Origin: Deltaproteobacteria bacterium
GTDB taxonomy: Bacteria; Myxococcota_A; UBA796; UBA2385
Assembly (NCBI GenBank): GCA_016792625.1
Contig: JAEUKK010000142.1
Coordinates: forward strand, 62,001 to 126,000
DNA: 64,000 nucleotides
Direction: 5' to 3'
Position numbers and translations under genes: made by a program. Shown here one piece after another: positions 53,660 to 61,201 of the stretch; the stretch's first letter is position 1, and the number at the start of each line of letters is the position of its first letter. The notes below the pieces were generated by a model. It saw only the letters and a program-made list of their open reading frames with translations, was not told the origin of the DNA and did no database searches.

Positions 53660-55300
53660 TCAGTCGGCCAGGAAGTCAATCTGGTCGGTGAACGGCGTCG
53701 CGCTCCGGTTGCCGAGGCTGTCCTCGAGCCAGAGGTAGACCGTGCGGGTGCCCTCATCGCCGGTGGCCAGCGTGTGGTTGAAGGTGGTCTGGTAGGCCAG
53801 CCAGGTCGAGCAGGTCGGCGTGTTGCTCACGCACATGCGGGCGATGCCGGTCGCGTCGGTCGCGCTGAGGCTCAGCTCGACGTAGCGGTCGTAGGTCTCG
53901 ACCATGTCGTCGTTGATGACGAAGCGGGTGGCCACCGGGCTGTCGTACTCGGCCAGGGGCGTGATCGTGCCGGTCAGGCCCGTGCTGGTCCAGCCGCTCG
54001 TGTCGATCGCGCAGACCCGGAAGCCGTAGCGCTGGGCCGAGGTGAGGCCGGTCTGGGTGAAGGTGGTGTCGGGGCCGCGGTAGATCTCAGCGCCGCTGCG
54101 GCAGTCGCTCGGGGCGCTGTCCACGGCCATGCGCACGCTGTACTCGGCGATGCCGCTGTGCGGGTCGGCCGCGCCCGGCCAGGCCAGCACCACCCCCGAG
54201 GGCGCGTGGCTCAGGCTGAGGGTGCCGTCGGTGGGCGGGCTGAGGTCGAGGCCCACGTCCACGCCGACCGGCTCAGACACGTTGCCAAAAGCATCCTCGA
54301 ACCAGGCGTAGACCGTCTTCATGCCCGTGCCCGCGCTCAGGCGCACGGTGGTCTCGGCGCGGAAGTCCTGCCAGGCGGAGCAGGAGCGGCCCTCAGAGAA
54401 GCACATGCGCTCGACCGAGGAGGCGTCCTCAACCTCGACCTGCACGTCGACTTCGCGGTCGGACACCCACTCTGCCCCGCCGTCGATCACGACCGAAGTG
54501 ACCTGCGGGGCGTCGCTCTCGGCGCGCGGCCCCGCGTTGAGGGTGGTCCCCTGCGACATGCGGCCCAGGGCGTCGACCGCGCAGACCCGCAGCGCGTGAT
54601 CGCCGGCCTGCAGGCCGTTGAGCGTGACGCCGGCCTCGACGCCCTCCCAGTAGATGGCGCTCATCACCGAGCAGCGGGGGGCCGCGCCGTCTTGGCGGCC
54701 GACGACGCGGTAGCCGACCACGCCGCTCTCGCGGTCCGAGAAGCCCGAGAAGTCGAGGCGCAGGCCGCCAGCGATGGGGGTGGCGGAGACCGTGCCGTCG
54801 ACCGGCGGCCGGGCGTCAATGCCCACAGAGCCGCGCGCCATGGCCGAGATGTTGCCCGCGGCGTCCCGGGCCCAGACCCGGACCGTGTGGGGCCCCATGC
54901 CGCGGGGCAGCAAGAAGTCGACGCCCTCGGGGTCAAAGTCGACCCAGTCCCGGCAGCTGCGCAGCCAGGTGATGCAGACCTGCTCGACGTCGACGTCGTC
55001 CTTGGCGTCGACGACGACCTGGACGGTGTTGTGGCGCACCCAGCCATCCTGGTCGCCGAAGTTTAGGCCCTGGATGATCGGGCGGGAGGTGTCGGCGCCG
55101 GCGCTGCGGCTGCGGACGTTGTTGGCGCGGACCTGGGCGGCGCCGGTGCCCGCTTCGTTGACCTCTTCGGCAGGGTCACCGGTGGCCTCGGCCTCGAAGT
55201 CTGCGCCGACCTCGGGGGTGGCCTCGTCGCAGCCGGCGAGGGCCGCGAGGGTGGTGAACATCAGGAACAGGGGCGCGCGGCGGCTCTTTGGCGGGGTCAT
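53660..55300 (-). CDS. Modular lipoprotein with alternating beta-sandwich domains
   Basis: 546 residues. The lipoprotein signal peptide ends LAALAGC, then an acidic linker. Five Ig/FN3-like domains of about 90 residues alternate. Three share a Cys pair and aromatic ending (VCITWLRSCRDWVDF, MCFSEGRSCSAWQDF, MCVSNTPTCSTWLAY) and two share another pattern (RCSVMSAIYWEG...LRVCAVDALG and DCRSGAEIYRG...FRVCAIDTSG). It looks like a cell-surface adhesive or binding protein. GGGG precedes the ATG at 55300; codons further up overlap a degenerate repeat. Function unknown. Confidence 0.82.
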   Translation of the reverse strand: MTPPKSRRAPLFLMFTTLAALAGCDEATPEVGADFEAEATGDPAEEVNEAGTGAAQVRANNVRSRSAGADTSRPIIQGLNFGDQDGWVRHNTVQVVVDAKDDVDVEQVCITWLRSCRDWVDFDPEGVDFLLPRGMGPHTVRVWARDAAGNISAMARGSVGIDARPPVDGTVSATPIAGGLRLDFSGFSDRESGVVGYRVVGRQDGAAPRCSVMSAIYWEGVEAGVTLNGLQAGDHALRVCAVDALGRMSQGTTLNAGPRAESDAPQVTSVVIDGGAEWVSDREVDVQVEVEDASSVERMCFSEGRSCSAWQDFRAETTVRLSAGTGMKTVYAWFEDAFGNVSEPVGVDVGLDLSPPTDGTLSLSHAPSGVVLAWPGAADPHSGIAEYSVRMAVDSAPSDCRSGAEIYRGPDTTFTQTGLTSAQRYGFRVCAIDTSGWTSTGLTGTITPLAEYDSPVATRFVINDDMVETYDRYVELSLSATDATGIARMCVSNTPTCSTWLAYQTTFNHTLATGDEGTRTVYLWLEDSLGNRSATPFTDQIDFLAD

Positions 55301-55309
55301 GGGTCTGGT

Positions 55310-55363
55310 TGCCTCCCGCCCCCGCAACGGAAGGGCGCGGCCCCCGCAATAGCCCCCGCCCCG
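55310..55363 (+). repeat. Family A repeat, copy 6, degenerate
   Basis: Contains CCGCCCCCGCAACG, then GCGGCCCCCGCAATAGCCCC, resembling the right half of family A twice over. The left stem arm is lost. Confidence 0.35.
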
Positions 55364-55394
55364 ATCTTTTGACCTACGGACCGCCCCCGGTCGC

Positions 55395-56591
55395 TCAGAA
55401 GCTGAACAGCGCGCCCAGCTCTGCACCCAGCCGCAGCGGGTCGAGGCCGCCCCTCCCCTCACCCGCCGCCGCCGCGTAGCTGCTGCGCAGGCCAAAACCT
55501 TCCAAAAAGACCACCAGGTGCTCGTTCGCTTGGCGTTCGAGACCCAGGCGCCCGCCGAGGTTGGACCGCAGGCCCGGCCCGAGGTTGACGTCGAGCGCGG
55601 CCACCGCGGCGGGGTCTTCGGCAGGCAGGTAGTTGGCGGCGACCTGATCGGCGTCGAGCACCACATCGCCATGGGCCGTCGCGCTCAGCCCCCAGCGCGG
55701 GCCGAGGCCCTGGCGCAGGCTGAGCCACCCGCCGACCTCTTGCAGGTCGATGGGGCCGCCGTTCGGGCCCAGCCGCGCCTGGGCCAAGCTGAGCATGCCC
55801 GTGCTCTGCAAGTTTTGGCCGACGAAGGCCTCGCCGCGCAGCTGGGTCCGGGCGGCGGGCTTGAGCTCGGCCGAGGCGAGGGCGCCCCAGGCCGGGGTGT
55901 GCTGCACCACGCCATCGGCGTCCTGCAGGCCCACCCGGGCCCAAAATCCAGAGAGGCCGAGCTCGCCGGCCTCGCCCACCCGCAGGGCCGCGCGGCCCGT
56001 CGCGCTCGGGGCCGGGCTCAGCTCGAGACCACCGTCAGCGAGGCCATTGTTGCTGCCGGCCATCCCCAGCGCCGCGGTCAGGTGCACCGCCTCGGCCTTG
56101 TGGTCGAGGATGACCTGCTGGCGCATAAAGCCGACGTTGCCCGCCTGAAAGGAGCCCCCCACGAGGTTGCGGTGCAGCGGGTTGAGCGGCGCGAAGGCGT
56201 CCCAGGTCTGGCCCACGGTCAGGTGGGTCGCGGCCGAAAAGGCCCAGTCGACGGTGGCCACCCGCAGGCGGGGCTTGGCGCCCACGGTGGGGCTGGCGAC
56301 GTTGAAGTCGATGAAGTCGAGCTCGAGCACGCCGGTGGCCTGGCCGGCCTTGGCGCGCATCCCAAAGCGGGACTGGGCGACCTGCCAGGACAGGCGCGCG
56401 GCCTCAGCGTCGGCCACGATCCGCGGGTTGGCGGCCGAGGTGATCGCCGCCTCATTGGGCCGGCCGTAGGAGGCGACGGCCCCGTCGGCGAAGCTCAGGG
56501 TGGGGCGCAGCGCGCCATAGAGGCTCACCTGGGGCGCCTCTGCGGCGGTGGCGGTGGAGGAGAGCAGCAGCAGCAGGGGGAGGGTCGGCAT
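55395..56591 (-). CDS. Outer-membrane porin-like beta barrel
   Basis: 398 residues. A signal peptide (MPTLPLLLLLSSTATAA) precedes a barrel-like region starting VSLYGALRPTLSF, with regular amphipathic strands throughout and a terminal Phe (LGALFSF), the BAM recognition type. LTVGQTWDAFAPLNPLHRNL, with its order of strands, resembles DcaP/OprB-like porins that pass small organic molecules. GGAG precedes the ATG at 56591. It is divergent from the MopE/FG-GAP gene. The substrate is unknown. Confidence 0.78.
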   Translation of the reverse strand: MPTLPLLLLLSSTATAAEAPQVSLYGALRPTLSFADGAVASYGRPNEAAITSAANPRIVADAEAARLSWQVAQSRFGMRAKAGQATGVLELDFIDFNVASPTVGAKPRLRVATVDWAFSAATHLTVGQTWDAFAPLNPLHRNLVGGSFQAGNVGFMRQQVILDHKAEAVHLTAALGMAGSNNGLADGGLELSPAPSATGRAALRVGEAGELGLSGFWARVGLQDADGVVQHTPAWGALASAELKPAARTQLRGEAFVGQNLQSTGMLSLAQARLGPNGGPIDLQEVGGWLSLRQGLGPRWGLSATAHGDVVLDADQVAANYLPAEDPAAVAALDVNLGPGLRSNLGGRLGLERQANEHLVVFLEGFGLRSSYAAAAGEGRGGLDPLRLGAELGALFSF

Positions 56592-56838
56592 CGCGGGCTC
56601 CGGGGGATGGCGACCGGAGAAGCAAGGCGCGTGCCACACACCGCGCCGCGCGCGCCCCGGCGGAGAAGCCCGTCGGAGCGGCCCTCCGCCGTCGGGCCCC
56701 GCGCCGAGGGTGGGCGCGGGGGGTGGGTCAGCTTGACCCGACCGGGCGGGCGAGCGGGCCACCGCGCGCCGCCCGTCGCACACGCTCGCGCCCCGCCACG
56801 CGAGGACAACGTGCTGGTCGTGCGCTTGGGCCCGCCGG

Positions 56839-56867
56839 TTGATCCTGCCCCCGGCGCGGTCTATGGT
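56839..56867 (+). promoter_or_regulatory. Candidate promoter of the MopE/FG-GAP lipoprotein gene
   Basis: TTGATC (56839-56844) and TATGGT (56862-56867) are separated by 17 bases. Transcription would begin near 56875, giving an 88-base leader that includes the TTCG hairpin. Confidence 0.45.
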
Positions 56868-56907
56868 GCGGAGGTGGCCGTACCCGGGGGGCGCGGCCGC
56901 GCGGGGG

Positions 56908-56925
56908 GCCCCTGTTCGCAGGGGC
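56908..56925 (+). promoter_or_regulatory. Hairpin with TTCG loop in the leader
   Basis: GCCCCTG, TTCG, CAGGGGC: a perfect seven-base-pair stem closed by a UUCG-type tetraloop in RNA. It is placed between the promoter candidate and the start codon; role unknown (mRNA stability or attenuation are guesses). Confidence 0.4.
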
Positions 56926-56962
56926 ACCGGCGGTGATGTCTCTGCCCCCGGCGGAATTCACG

Positions 56963-59146
56963 ATGCGCAGTCCCCAGCTCCTCCTCGCCCTCTCGGCCCG
57001 CGCCCAGGCGGCCCGCCCGCTCCGCGGGGGCCTACTCTTGCTCGCGGCGCTGTCGGCCTGCGCCGACCCCAAGCCCGACCCCGAGGGCGAAGAGCGCGTC
57101 GACGAGGACGCCGACGGCGTCTTCTCCGACGAGGACTGCGACGACAGCGACCCCGAGGTGGCCCCGGGCGCGCCCGACGTCTGGTACGACGGCGTCGACA
57201 GCGACTGCGGCGGCGATGACGACTTCGACGCCGATGGCGACGGGGTGCGCAGCGCCGACTATGGCGGCGCCGACTGCGATGACGACGACCCCGAGATCTC
57301 CCCCGCCGCTGACGAGCTCTGGTACGACGGCGTCGACCAAGACTGCGCGGGCGATGACGACGATGACGCCGACGGCGACGGCTTCGCCGCGGCCACCGCC
57401 GGGGGCCCCGACTGCGACGACACGCTGGCGGCCATCCGGCCGGGCGCCGACGAGATCTGGTACGACGGGGTCGACCAAGACTGCGCAGAGGACGATGACT
57501 TCGACGCCGACGCCGACGGTGTGACCTCGGCGCTCGAGGCCGGCGGGGGCGACTGCGACGACCAAGACGACGCCGTGCTGCCCGGCGCGGTCGAGGTCTG
57601 GTACGACGGCATCGACCAAGACTGCCTGGGCGACGATGACTACGACGCCGACGCCGACGGCTACGCGGCCCTGGTCGCTGGCGGCGAAGACTGCGCCGAT
57701 GATGACCCCGACGTCTTCCCCAACGTGGCCGAAGAGCTCGACGGCGCCGACAGCAACTGCGACGGCCGCAGCGACCAGCTCACCATCGACGAGGACTTTG
57801 GCGCGCTGAGCGTCATCGGCGAGTTTGAGGGGGGCGGTTTTGGCGCCGCGGTGACCGCGGGTGACTTCACCGGCGACGGCCTCGACGACATCGCGGCGCT
57901 GCAGGCGGTCACGCCGGTGATCGGCGAGTTTGACCTGCCCTACGGCCAGGTCACCATTTGGGACGCCGCCGATCTGCTCGGCTCGACCACCGCCGGGGCG
58001 GCGACCGCGACCATCCGGCCGGATGAGTCCGCACGCCAGCTCGACGCGGTGGTCTTCCTCGGCGACATCGGCGGCTCACCCGCCGGTCGCTCCGACCTCG
58101 CCATCACCAGCGTGGGCGCGGTCAACGCATCCGCCCAGCAGATCGGCAAGGTCTGGATCTTCCGCAACTCGGCGCTGGAGTCGGCGACCAGCTTCCTCAC
58201 CACGACCTGGACGCTCGAGGGCGCGGTCTCGGCCACGGCCACCGAGTTCGGCGCCGCGGTCGCCTCGACCCCCGACATGGACGGCGACGGCTTCGCCGAG
58301 GTGATCGTGGGCGCGCCCGGCGCGAGCGGCGGCGCGGCGCACCTCTTCTTGTCCTCGACCCTCGGCCCGACCTCGAACCGCGTCATCTACAACGTGGCCG
58401 ACGCCGACTCGAGCTGGACGGCCCAGGGCGCGACCGACCGCCTGGGCACCGCGGTGGCCGGCCTCGACTACGACGACGACGGCCGCGGCGACCTGCTGAT
58501 CGGCGCGCCCGGCTACCAGACCAACGCCGGCGCGGTCTACTTGATCGCGGGTGACCTGAGCTTGGCCAGCGAGCCGGTGGCCAGCGCCTACCACCTGCGC
58601 CTCACCAGCACCGTGCTCGGCGAGCGGGCCGGCGAGGCCCTGGCCGCGGGTGACTTTGACGGCGACGGCGCCGACGACCTCGCGATCGGCCTGCCGCGGG
58701 CGACCAGCGGCGCGGGCAAGGTCTACGTCACGATGAGCGCGGCCTTCCGCACCATCGCCCCCCTGAGCAGCCGCGCGATCTCGACGCTGTCCTTGGTCAA
58801 CTACGGCGGCACGGGCAACAGCGACGGCGCGGGCAGCGCCTTTGCGATGCCCGGCGACGTCAACGGCGACGGCAAAGATGACCTCTTCGTGGGCGGCCCG
58901 GGGGCCGACGGCCTCGCCACCGACGCGGGCGCCGCGTGGCTGATCACCGAGCTGAGCACCGGGGCGCGGGCCCTGGCCGACGTGCCGGTCTCCTTCGCGG
59001 GCACCACCGCCGGCGACGGCGTGGGCAGCGCGCTCGCGCTGGGCGACGTCGACGGGGATGGCCTCAAGGACGTCATCTTCGGCGTGCCTGGCGGCGATAC
59101 CTATGGGGATGAGGGCGTGGTGCTGATCGGGCGCGCCGCCTGGTGA
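56963..59146 (+). CDS. MopE-motif and FG-GAP repeat lipoprotein
   Basis: 727 residues. A long n-region (20 or so residues) precedes LLLLAALSAC (lipobox). Six Asp-rich repeats (about 45-265), each with DADGDG...DCDD...WYDGVDQDC, should bind divalent metals. An integrin-alpha-like propeller of FG-GAP repeats follows (VTAGDFTGDGLDDI, DMDGDGFAEVIVGAPGA, DYDDDGRGDLLIGAPGY, DFDGDGADDLAIGLP, DVNGDGKDDLFVGGPGA, DVDGDGLKDVIFGVPGG), ending in Trp. The two halves together suggest a calcium-dependent surface or adhesion protein. ATG 56963 was preferred over 56936 because it gives a cleaner signal peptide. Confidence 0.85.
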   Translation: MRSPQLLLALSARAQAARPLRGGLLLLAALSACADPKPDPEGEERVDEDADGVFSDEDCDDSDPEVAPGAPDVWYDGVDSDCGGDDDFDADGDGVRSADYGGADCDDDDPEISPAADELWYDGVDQDCAGDDDDDADGDGFAAATAGGPDCDDTLAAIRPGADEIWYDGVDQDCAEDDDFDADADGVTSALEAGGGDCDDQDDAVLPGAVEVWYDGIDQDCLGDDDYDADADGYAALVAGGEDCADDDPDVFPNVAEELDGADSNCDGRSDQLTIDEDFGALSVIGEFEGGGFGAAVTAGDFTGDGLDDIAALQAVTPVIGEFDLPYGQVTIWDAADLLGSTTAGAATATIRPDESARQLDAVVFLGDIGGSPAGRSDLAITSVGAVNASAQQIGKVWIFRNSALESATSFLTTTWTLEGAVSATATEFGAAVASTPDMDGDGFAEVIVGAPGASGGAAHLFLSSTLGPTSNRVIYNVADADSSWTAQGATDRLGTAVAGLDYDDDGRGDLLIGAPGYQTNAGAVYLIAGDLSLASEPVASAYHLRLTSTVLGERAGEALAAGDFDGDGADDLAIGLPRATSGAGKVYVTMSAAFRTIAPLSSRAISTLSLVNYGGTGNSDGAGSAFAMPGDVNGDGKDDLFVGGPGADGLATDAGAAWLITELSTGARALADVPVSFAGTTAGDGVGSALALGDVDGDGLKDVIFGVPGGDTYGDEGVVLIGRAAW

Positions 59147-59181
59147 GCCGCGGAGCCCCCTCCGGCGAGATCGCGCGACGC

Positions 59182-59196
59182 GGACAATATGTGTCC
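59182..59196. promoter_or_regulatory. Inverted repeat upstream of ssb, possible operator
   Basis: GGACA-N5-TGTCC abuts the TTGATC hexamer proposed as the -35 of ssb. The position fits a repressor or activator site. It does not match a LexA box known to me for this group. Confidence 0.35.
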
Positions 59197-59225
59197 TTGA
59201 TCATCGGGCAGCGGCGTGTGATGCT
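59197..59225 (+). promoter_or_regulatory. Weak promoter candidate for ssb
   Basis: TTGATC (59197-59202) and GATGCT (59220-59225) are spaced 17 bases apart, about 140 bases before the ssb ATG. The -10 is poor. Confidence 0.25.
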
Positions 59226-59366
59226 GCGCGGGTGAGGGGGAGGGGCGGTCGCCCCGCCCCGCGGCCCGGTCGGGTCGCCCGCGCCGCGCGCTCCAGCCCC
59301 TCCCGCCCTCGCTGCACCCGCAGCCCACGAACCGCGCCGGCGCGACCCGGCGCACGGAGTCCCCCG

Positions 59367-59927
59367 ATGACCGTCAACAAGGTGATCCTGGTCGGCAACC
59401 TCGGCAAAGATGCCGAGATCCGCAACACCACCAGCGGCCTGCAGCTGGCGAACCTGCGCCTCGCCACCACCGACCGCCGCAAGGGGGCCGACGGCAGCTG
59501 GCAAGACCACACCGAGTGGCACTCGGTGGTCTGCTTCGACAAGCTCGCCAACCTGATGGAGCGCTTCGGCAAGAAGGGCAAGCAGCTCTACGTCGAGGGC
59601 CGCATCCAGACCCGCGAGTACACCGACAAAGAAGGCCAGAAGCGCTGGTCGACCGAGGTGATCGCCAACGAGATCCGCCTGCTCGGCGGCGCGAGCCGCG
59701 GTGACGAGTCCACCGAGCAGTGGGGCGGTGGTGGCGGCGGCGGCTCCCGCGGCGGTGGCGGTGGCGGCGGCGGCGGGTACGACGGCGGCGGCGGCTCCCG
59801 CGCGCCCCGCGGCGGCGGCGGCGGTAGTGGCACTCCCCGGGGCGGCGGCGCGCCGGCCCGCGATGACTACGCCGACTACGGGGGCGGTGGCGGCGGCGCA
59901 GGCGCCGACGACGACATCCCCTTCTAG
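59367..59927 (+). CDS. ssb: Single-stranded DNA-binding protein
   Basis: 186 residues. An OB-fold of about 110 residues opens MTVNKVILVGNLGKDAEIR and contains HTEWHSVVCFDKLAN and QLYVEGRIQTREYTD. A Gly-rich disordered linker (about 120-175, with the Tyr-rich DDYADYGG) leads to the acidic tail DDDIPF that recruits repair and replication proteins. GGAG lies seven bases before the ATG. It binds ssDNA in replication, repair and recombination, and could work with SbcCD in the same region. Confidence 0.95.
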   Translation: MTVNKVILVGNLGKDAEIRNTTSGLQLANLRLATTDRRKGADGSWQDHTEWHSVVCFDKLANLMERFGKKGKQLYVEGRIQTREYTDKEGQKRWSTEVIANEIRLLGGASRGDESTEQWGGGGGGGSRGGGGGGGGGYDGGGGSRAPRGGGGGSGTPRGGGAPARDDYADYGGGGGGAGADDDIPF

Positions 59928-60030
59928 GCCGCAGGCGCCACGGCGAGGCCCACGCGCCCCGGGTAGCTTTGGGCGCCGCGCGGGCGGGCCGCCCGAGCCC
60001 TCCCCCACCGCCCGCGCCACCCGAGGTCCG

Positions 60031-60429
60031 ATGCGCCGCCTCTCTCTGCTTGTGCTCAGCCTGACCGCCGCCTGCGGTGGCGGCCCCCTCGAGGGCAGCT
60101 GGTCGGGCACCGCCGACTGCGGGGCCGAGGGCAGCTACCCGGTCGAGCTGCCGCTCAAGGCCGGCGACGAGGGTGACCAAGGCGTCGGTGTGGTCGACGA
60201 GCTCACCTACTTCAGCCAGCCCGCCACCTACAGCTTCGCCGCCGTCGCGGTGGTCGAAGACGACGACGCGGTCGACCTCAGCCTCTCCGACTGCCAATTC
60301 GAAGCCCAGGGCGAGGCCTGGGCCGCCGACTGCGGCGACCCCGGCGTGCTCGACTGGGACGGCGAAGACCGCCTCGAAGGCTCCCTGCCCATCGCCACCT
60401 TCGAGTGCGCGCTGCTCCTCGAGCGCTGA
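60031..60429 (+). CDS. Small lipoprotein, unknown function
   Basis: 132 residues. The signal peptide ends SLTAAC (Cys 15), followed by GGGP and an acidic, beta-rich domain with four more Cys (TADCGAEG, SDCQFE, AADCGDPG, FECALL), enough for two disulphides. GAGG lies about four bases before the ATG. It is 103 bp after ssb on the same strand; cotranscription is possible but not indicated by spacing. No family is recognised. Confidence 0.72.
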   Translation: MRRLSLLVLSLTAACGGGPLEGSWSGTADCGAEGSYPVELPLKAGDEGDQGVGVVDELTYFSQPATYSFAAVAVVEDDDAVDLSLSDCQFEAQGEAWAADCGDPGVLDWDGEDRLEGSLPIATFECALLLER

Positions 60430-60472
60430 CCGCGCCGGCCCTCTGCGCAACGACCGCCAGCGCCGCCATCAC

Positions 60473-60584
60473 CGCAGCCCCGCAGCCCCGCAGCCCCGCA
60501 GCTCCGCAGCTCCGCAGCTTCGCAGCTTCGCAGCTTCGCAGCTTCGCAGCTTCGCAGCTTCGCAGCTCTGCAGCTCCGCAGCTC
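60473..60584 (+). repeat. 8-bp tandem repeat, 14 units
   Basis: Units CGCAGCCC (3), CGCAGCTC (2), CGCAGCTT (6), CGCAGCTC, TGCAGCTC and CGCAGCTC follow without gaps, with the last two bases grading from CC to TC to TT. Unit length is not a multiple of three, so it is unlikely to be coding. Confidence 0.85.
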
Positions 60585-60595
60585 CGCTGCCTCAA

Positions 60596-60905
60596 AAAGC
60601 CCAGCCCTTCGCGGCAACCCCCCTCATCGCCCAAGGCCGCAGCGGGCCGCGCCGACCCTCCAGCACCAGCAAAGCCCAGCCCTTCGCGGCAAACCCCCTC
60701 ATCGCCCAAGGCCGCAGCGGGCCGCGCCGACCCCGGGGCCGGGTCTTGGAGAACCGGCAAAGGGGGGCTTTGCGCGCTGGCGCGCGGCGCTGCCATGCGC
60801 CGCGCGAAGCCTGCGCGCTGCCCCCCTTGGCGGGGGATCCAAGGGGCCCCGCGGGCCCCTTGGCCAGGGGGCCCGGGGGCGGGGCCCGCCCCCGGCACTG
60901 GTGCC
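60596..60905 (-). repeat. Family B long palindromic repeat, copy 3, with doubled end
   Basis: In reverse relative to copies 1 and 2. The terminal block (AAGCCCAGCCCTTCGCGGCA and CCCCTCATCGCCCAAGGCCG) occurs twice, 75 bp apart (about 60596-60659 and 60670-60732), followed by the CATGCGCCGCGCGAAGCCTG block and the AAGGGGCC palindromes. Confidence 0.65.
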
Positions 60906-61086
60906 AAAACAGCGTCAGACACGACAACAACGACCAAAAACCGCGAAGCCGACCGGACCACCCCCGGCACTGGGGCCAAAACAGCGTCAAGAACGGCAAC
61001 AATGACCAAAACCCGCGAAGCCGACCGGGCCACCCCCGGCACTGGGGCCAAAACAGCGTCACCGCCGACAACCCCACCCAAAACGA
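60893..61086 (+). repeat. 72-bp direct repeats (2.6 copies)
   Basis: Units begin CGGCACTGGKGCCAAAACAG at 60893, 60965 and 61037. The first two are almost identical over the full 72 bases; the third keeps 25 bases and then diverges. No variable spacers are present, so this is not a CRISPR array. Confidence 0.75.
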
Positions 61087-61087
61087 C

Positions 61088-61114
61088 AAAAAAGAGGGGC
61101 CTTGCCGGCCCCTC
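61088..61114 (-). terminator. Rho-independent terminator downstream of the caspase-like gene
   Basis: On the minus strand GAGGGGCC and GGCCCCTC form a perfect eight-base-pair stem with a five-base loop, immediately followed by TTTTTT. It lies about 90 bases beyond the stop of the caspase-like gene, the clearest intrinsic terminator in the window. Confidence 0.8.
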
Positions 61115-61158
61115 TACCCCCTAAAACGCGCGAACCCCGCCGCAGCACAAGCCGCCAA

Positions 61159-61193
61159 CCGGGGGCGTTGCGGGGGCAGAGCCCCCGCCCACC
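61159..61193 (-). repeat. Family A hairpin repeat, copy 7
   Basis: Reverse-oriented copy with a shortened loop (CGGGGGCTCTGCCCCCG), eight bases beyond the stop of the caspase-like gene and upstream of the intrinsic terminator. Confidence 0.65.
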
Positions 61194-61201
61194 CCCTTTG
61201 C

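Larger units (their letters stand above)
56592..56962. other. Divergent regulatory region
   Basis: Lies between the porin-like gene and the MopE/FG-GAP gene. It holds a plus-strand promoter candidate (56839-56867) and a tight hairpin with a TTCG loop (56908-56925). The porin-side half (56592-56830) shows no clear promoter or gene. Confidence 0.5.
60430..61201. other. Repeat-rich convergent intergenic region
   Basis: The longest gap in the window, between a plus-strand lipoprotein and a minus-strand caspase-like gene. In order it holds an 8-bp tandem repeat, a reverse family B repeat with a doubled end block, 72-bp direct repeats, a minus-strand terminator and a family A hairpin. No gene is supported. 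Confidence 0.7.

Noticed and set aside
60893..61086. Possible CRISPR array
   Set aside because: The 72-bp units are contiguous and nearly identical, with no variable spacers, and no cas gene is present.
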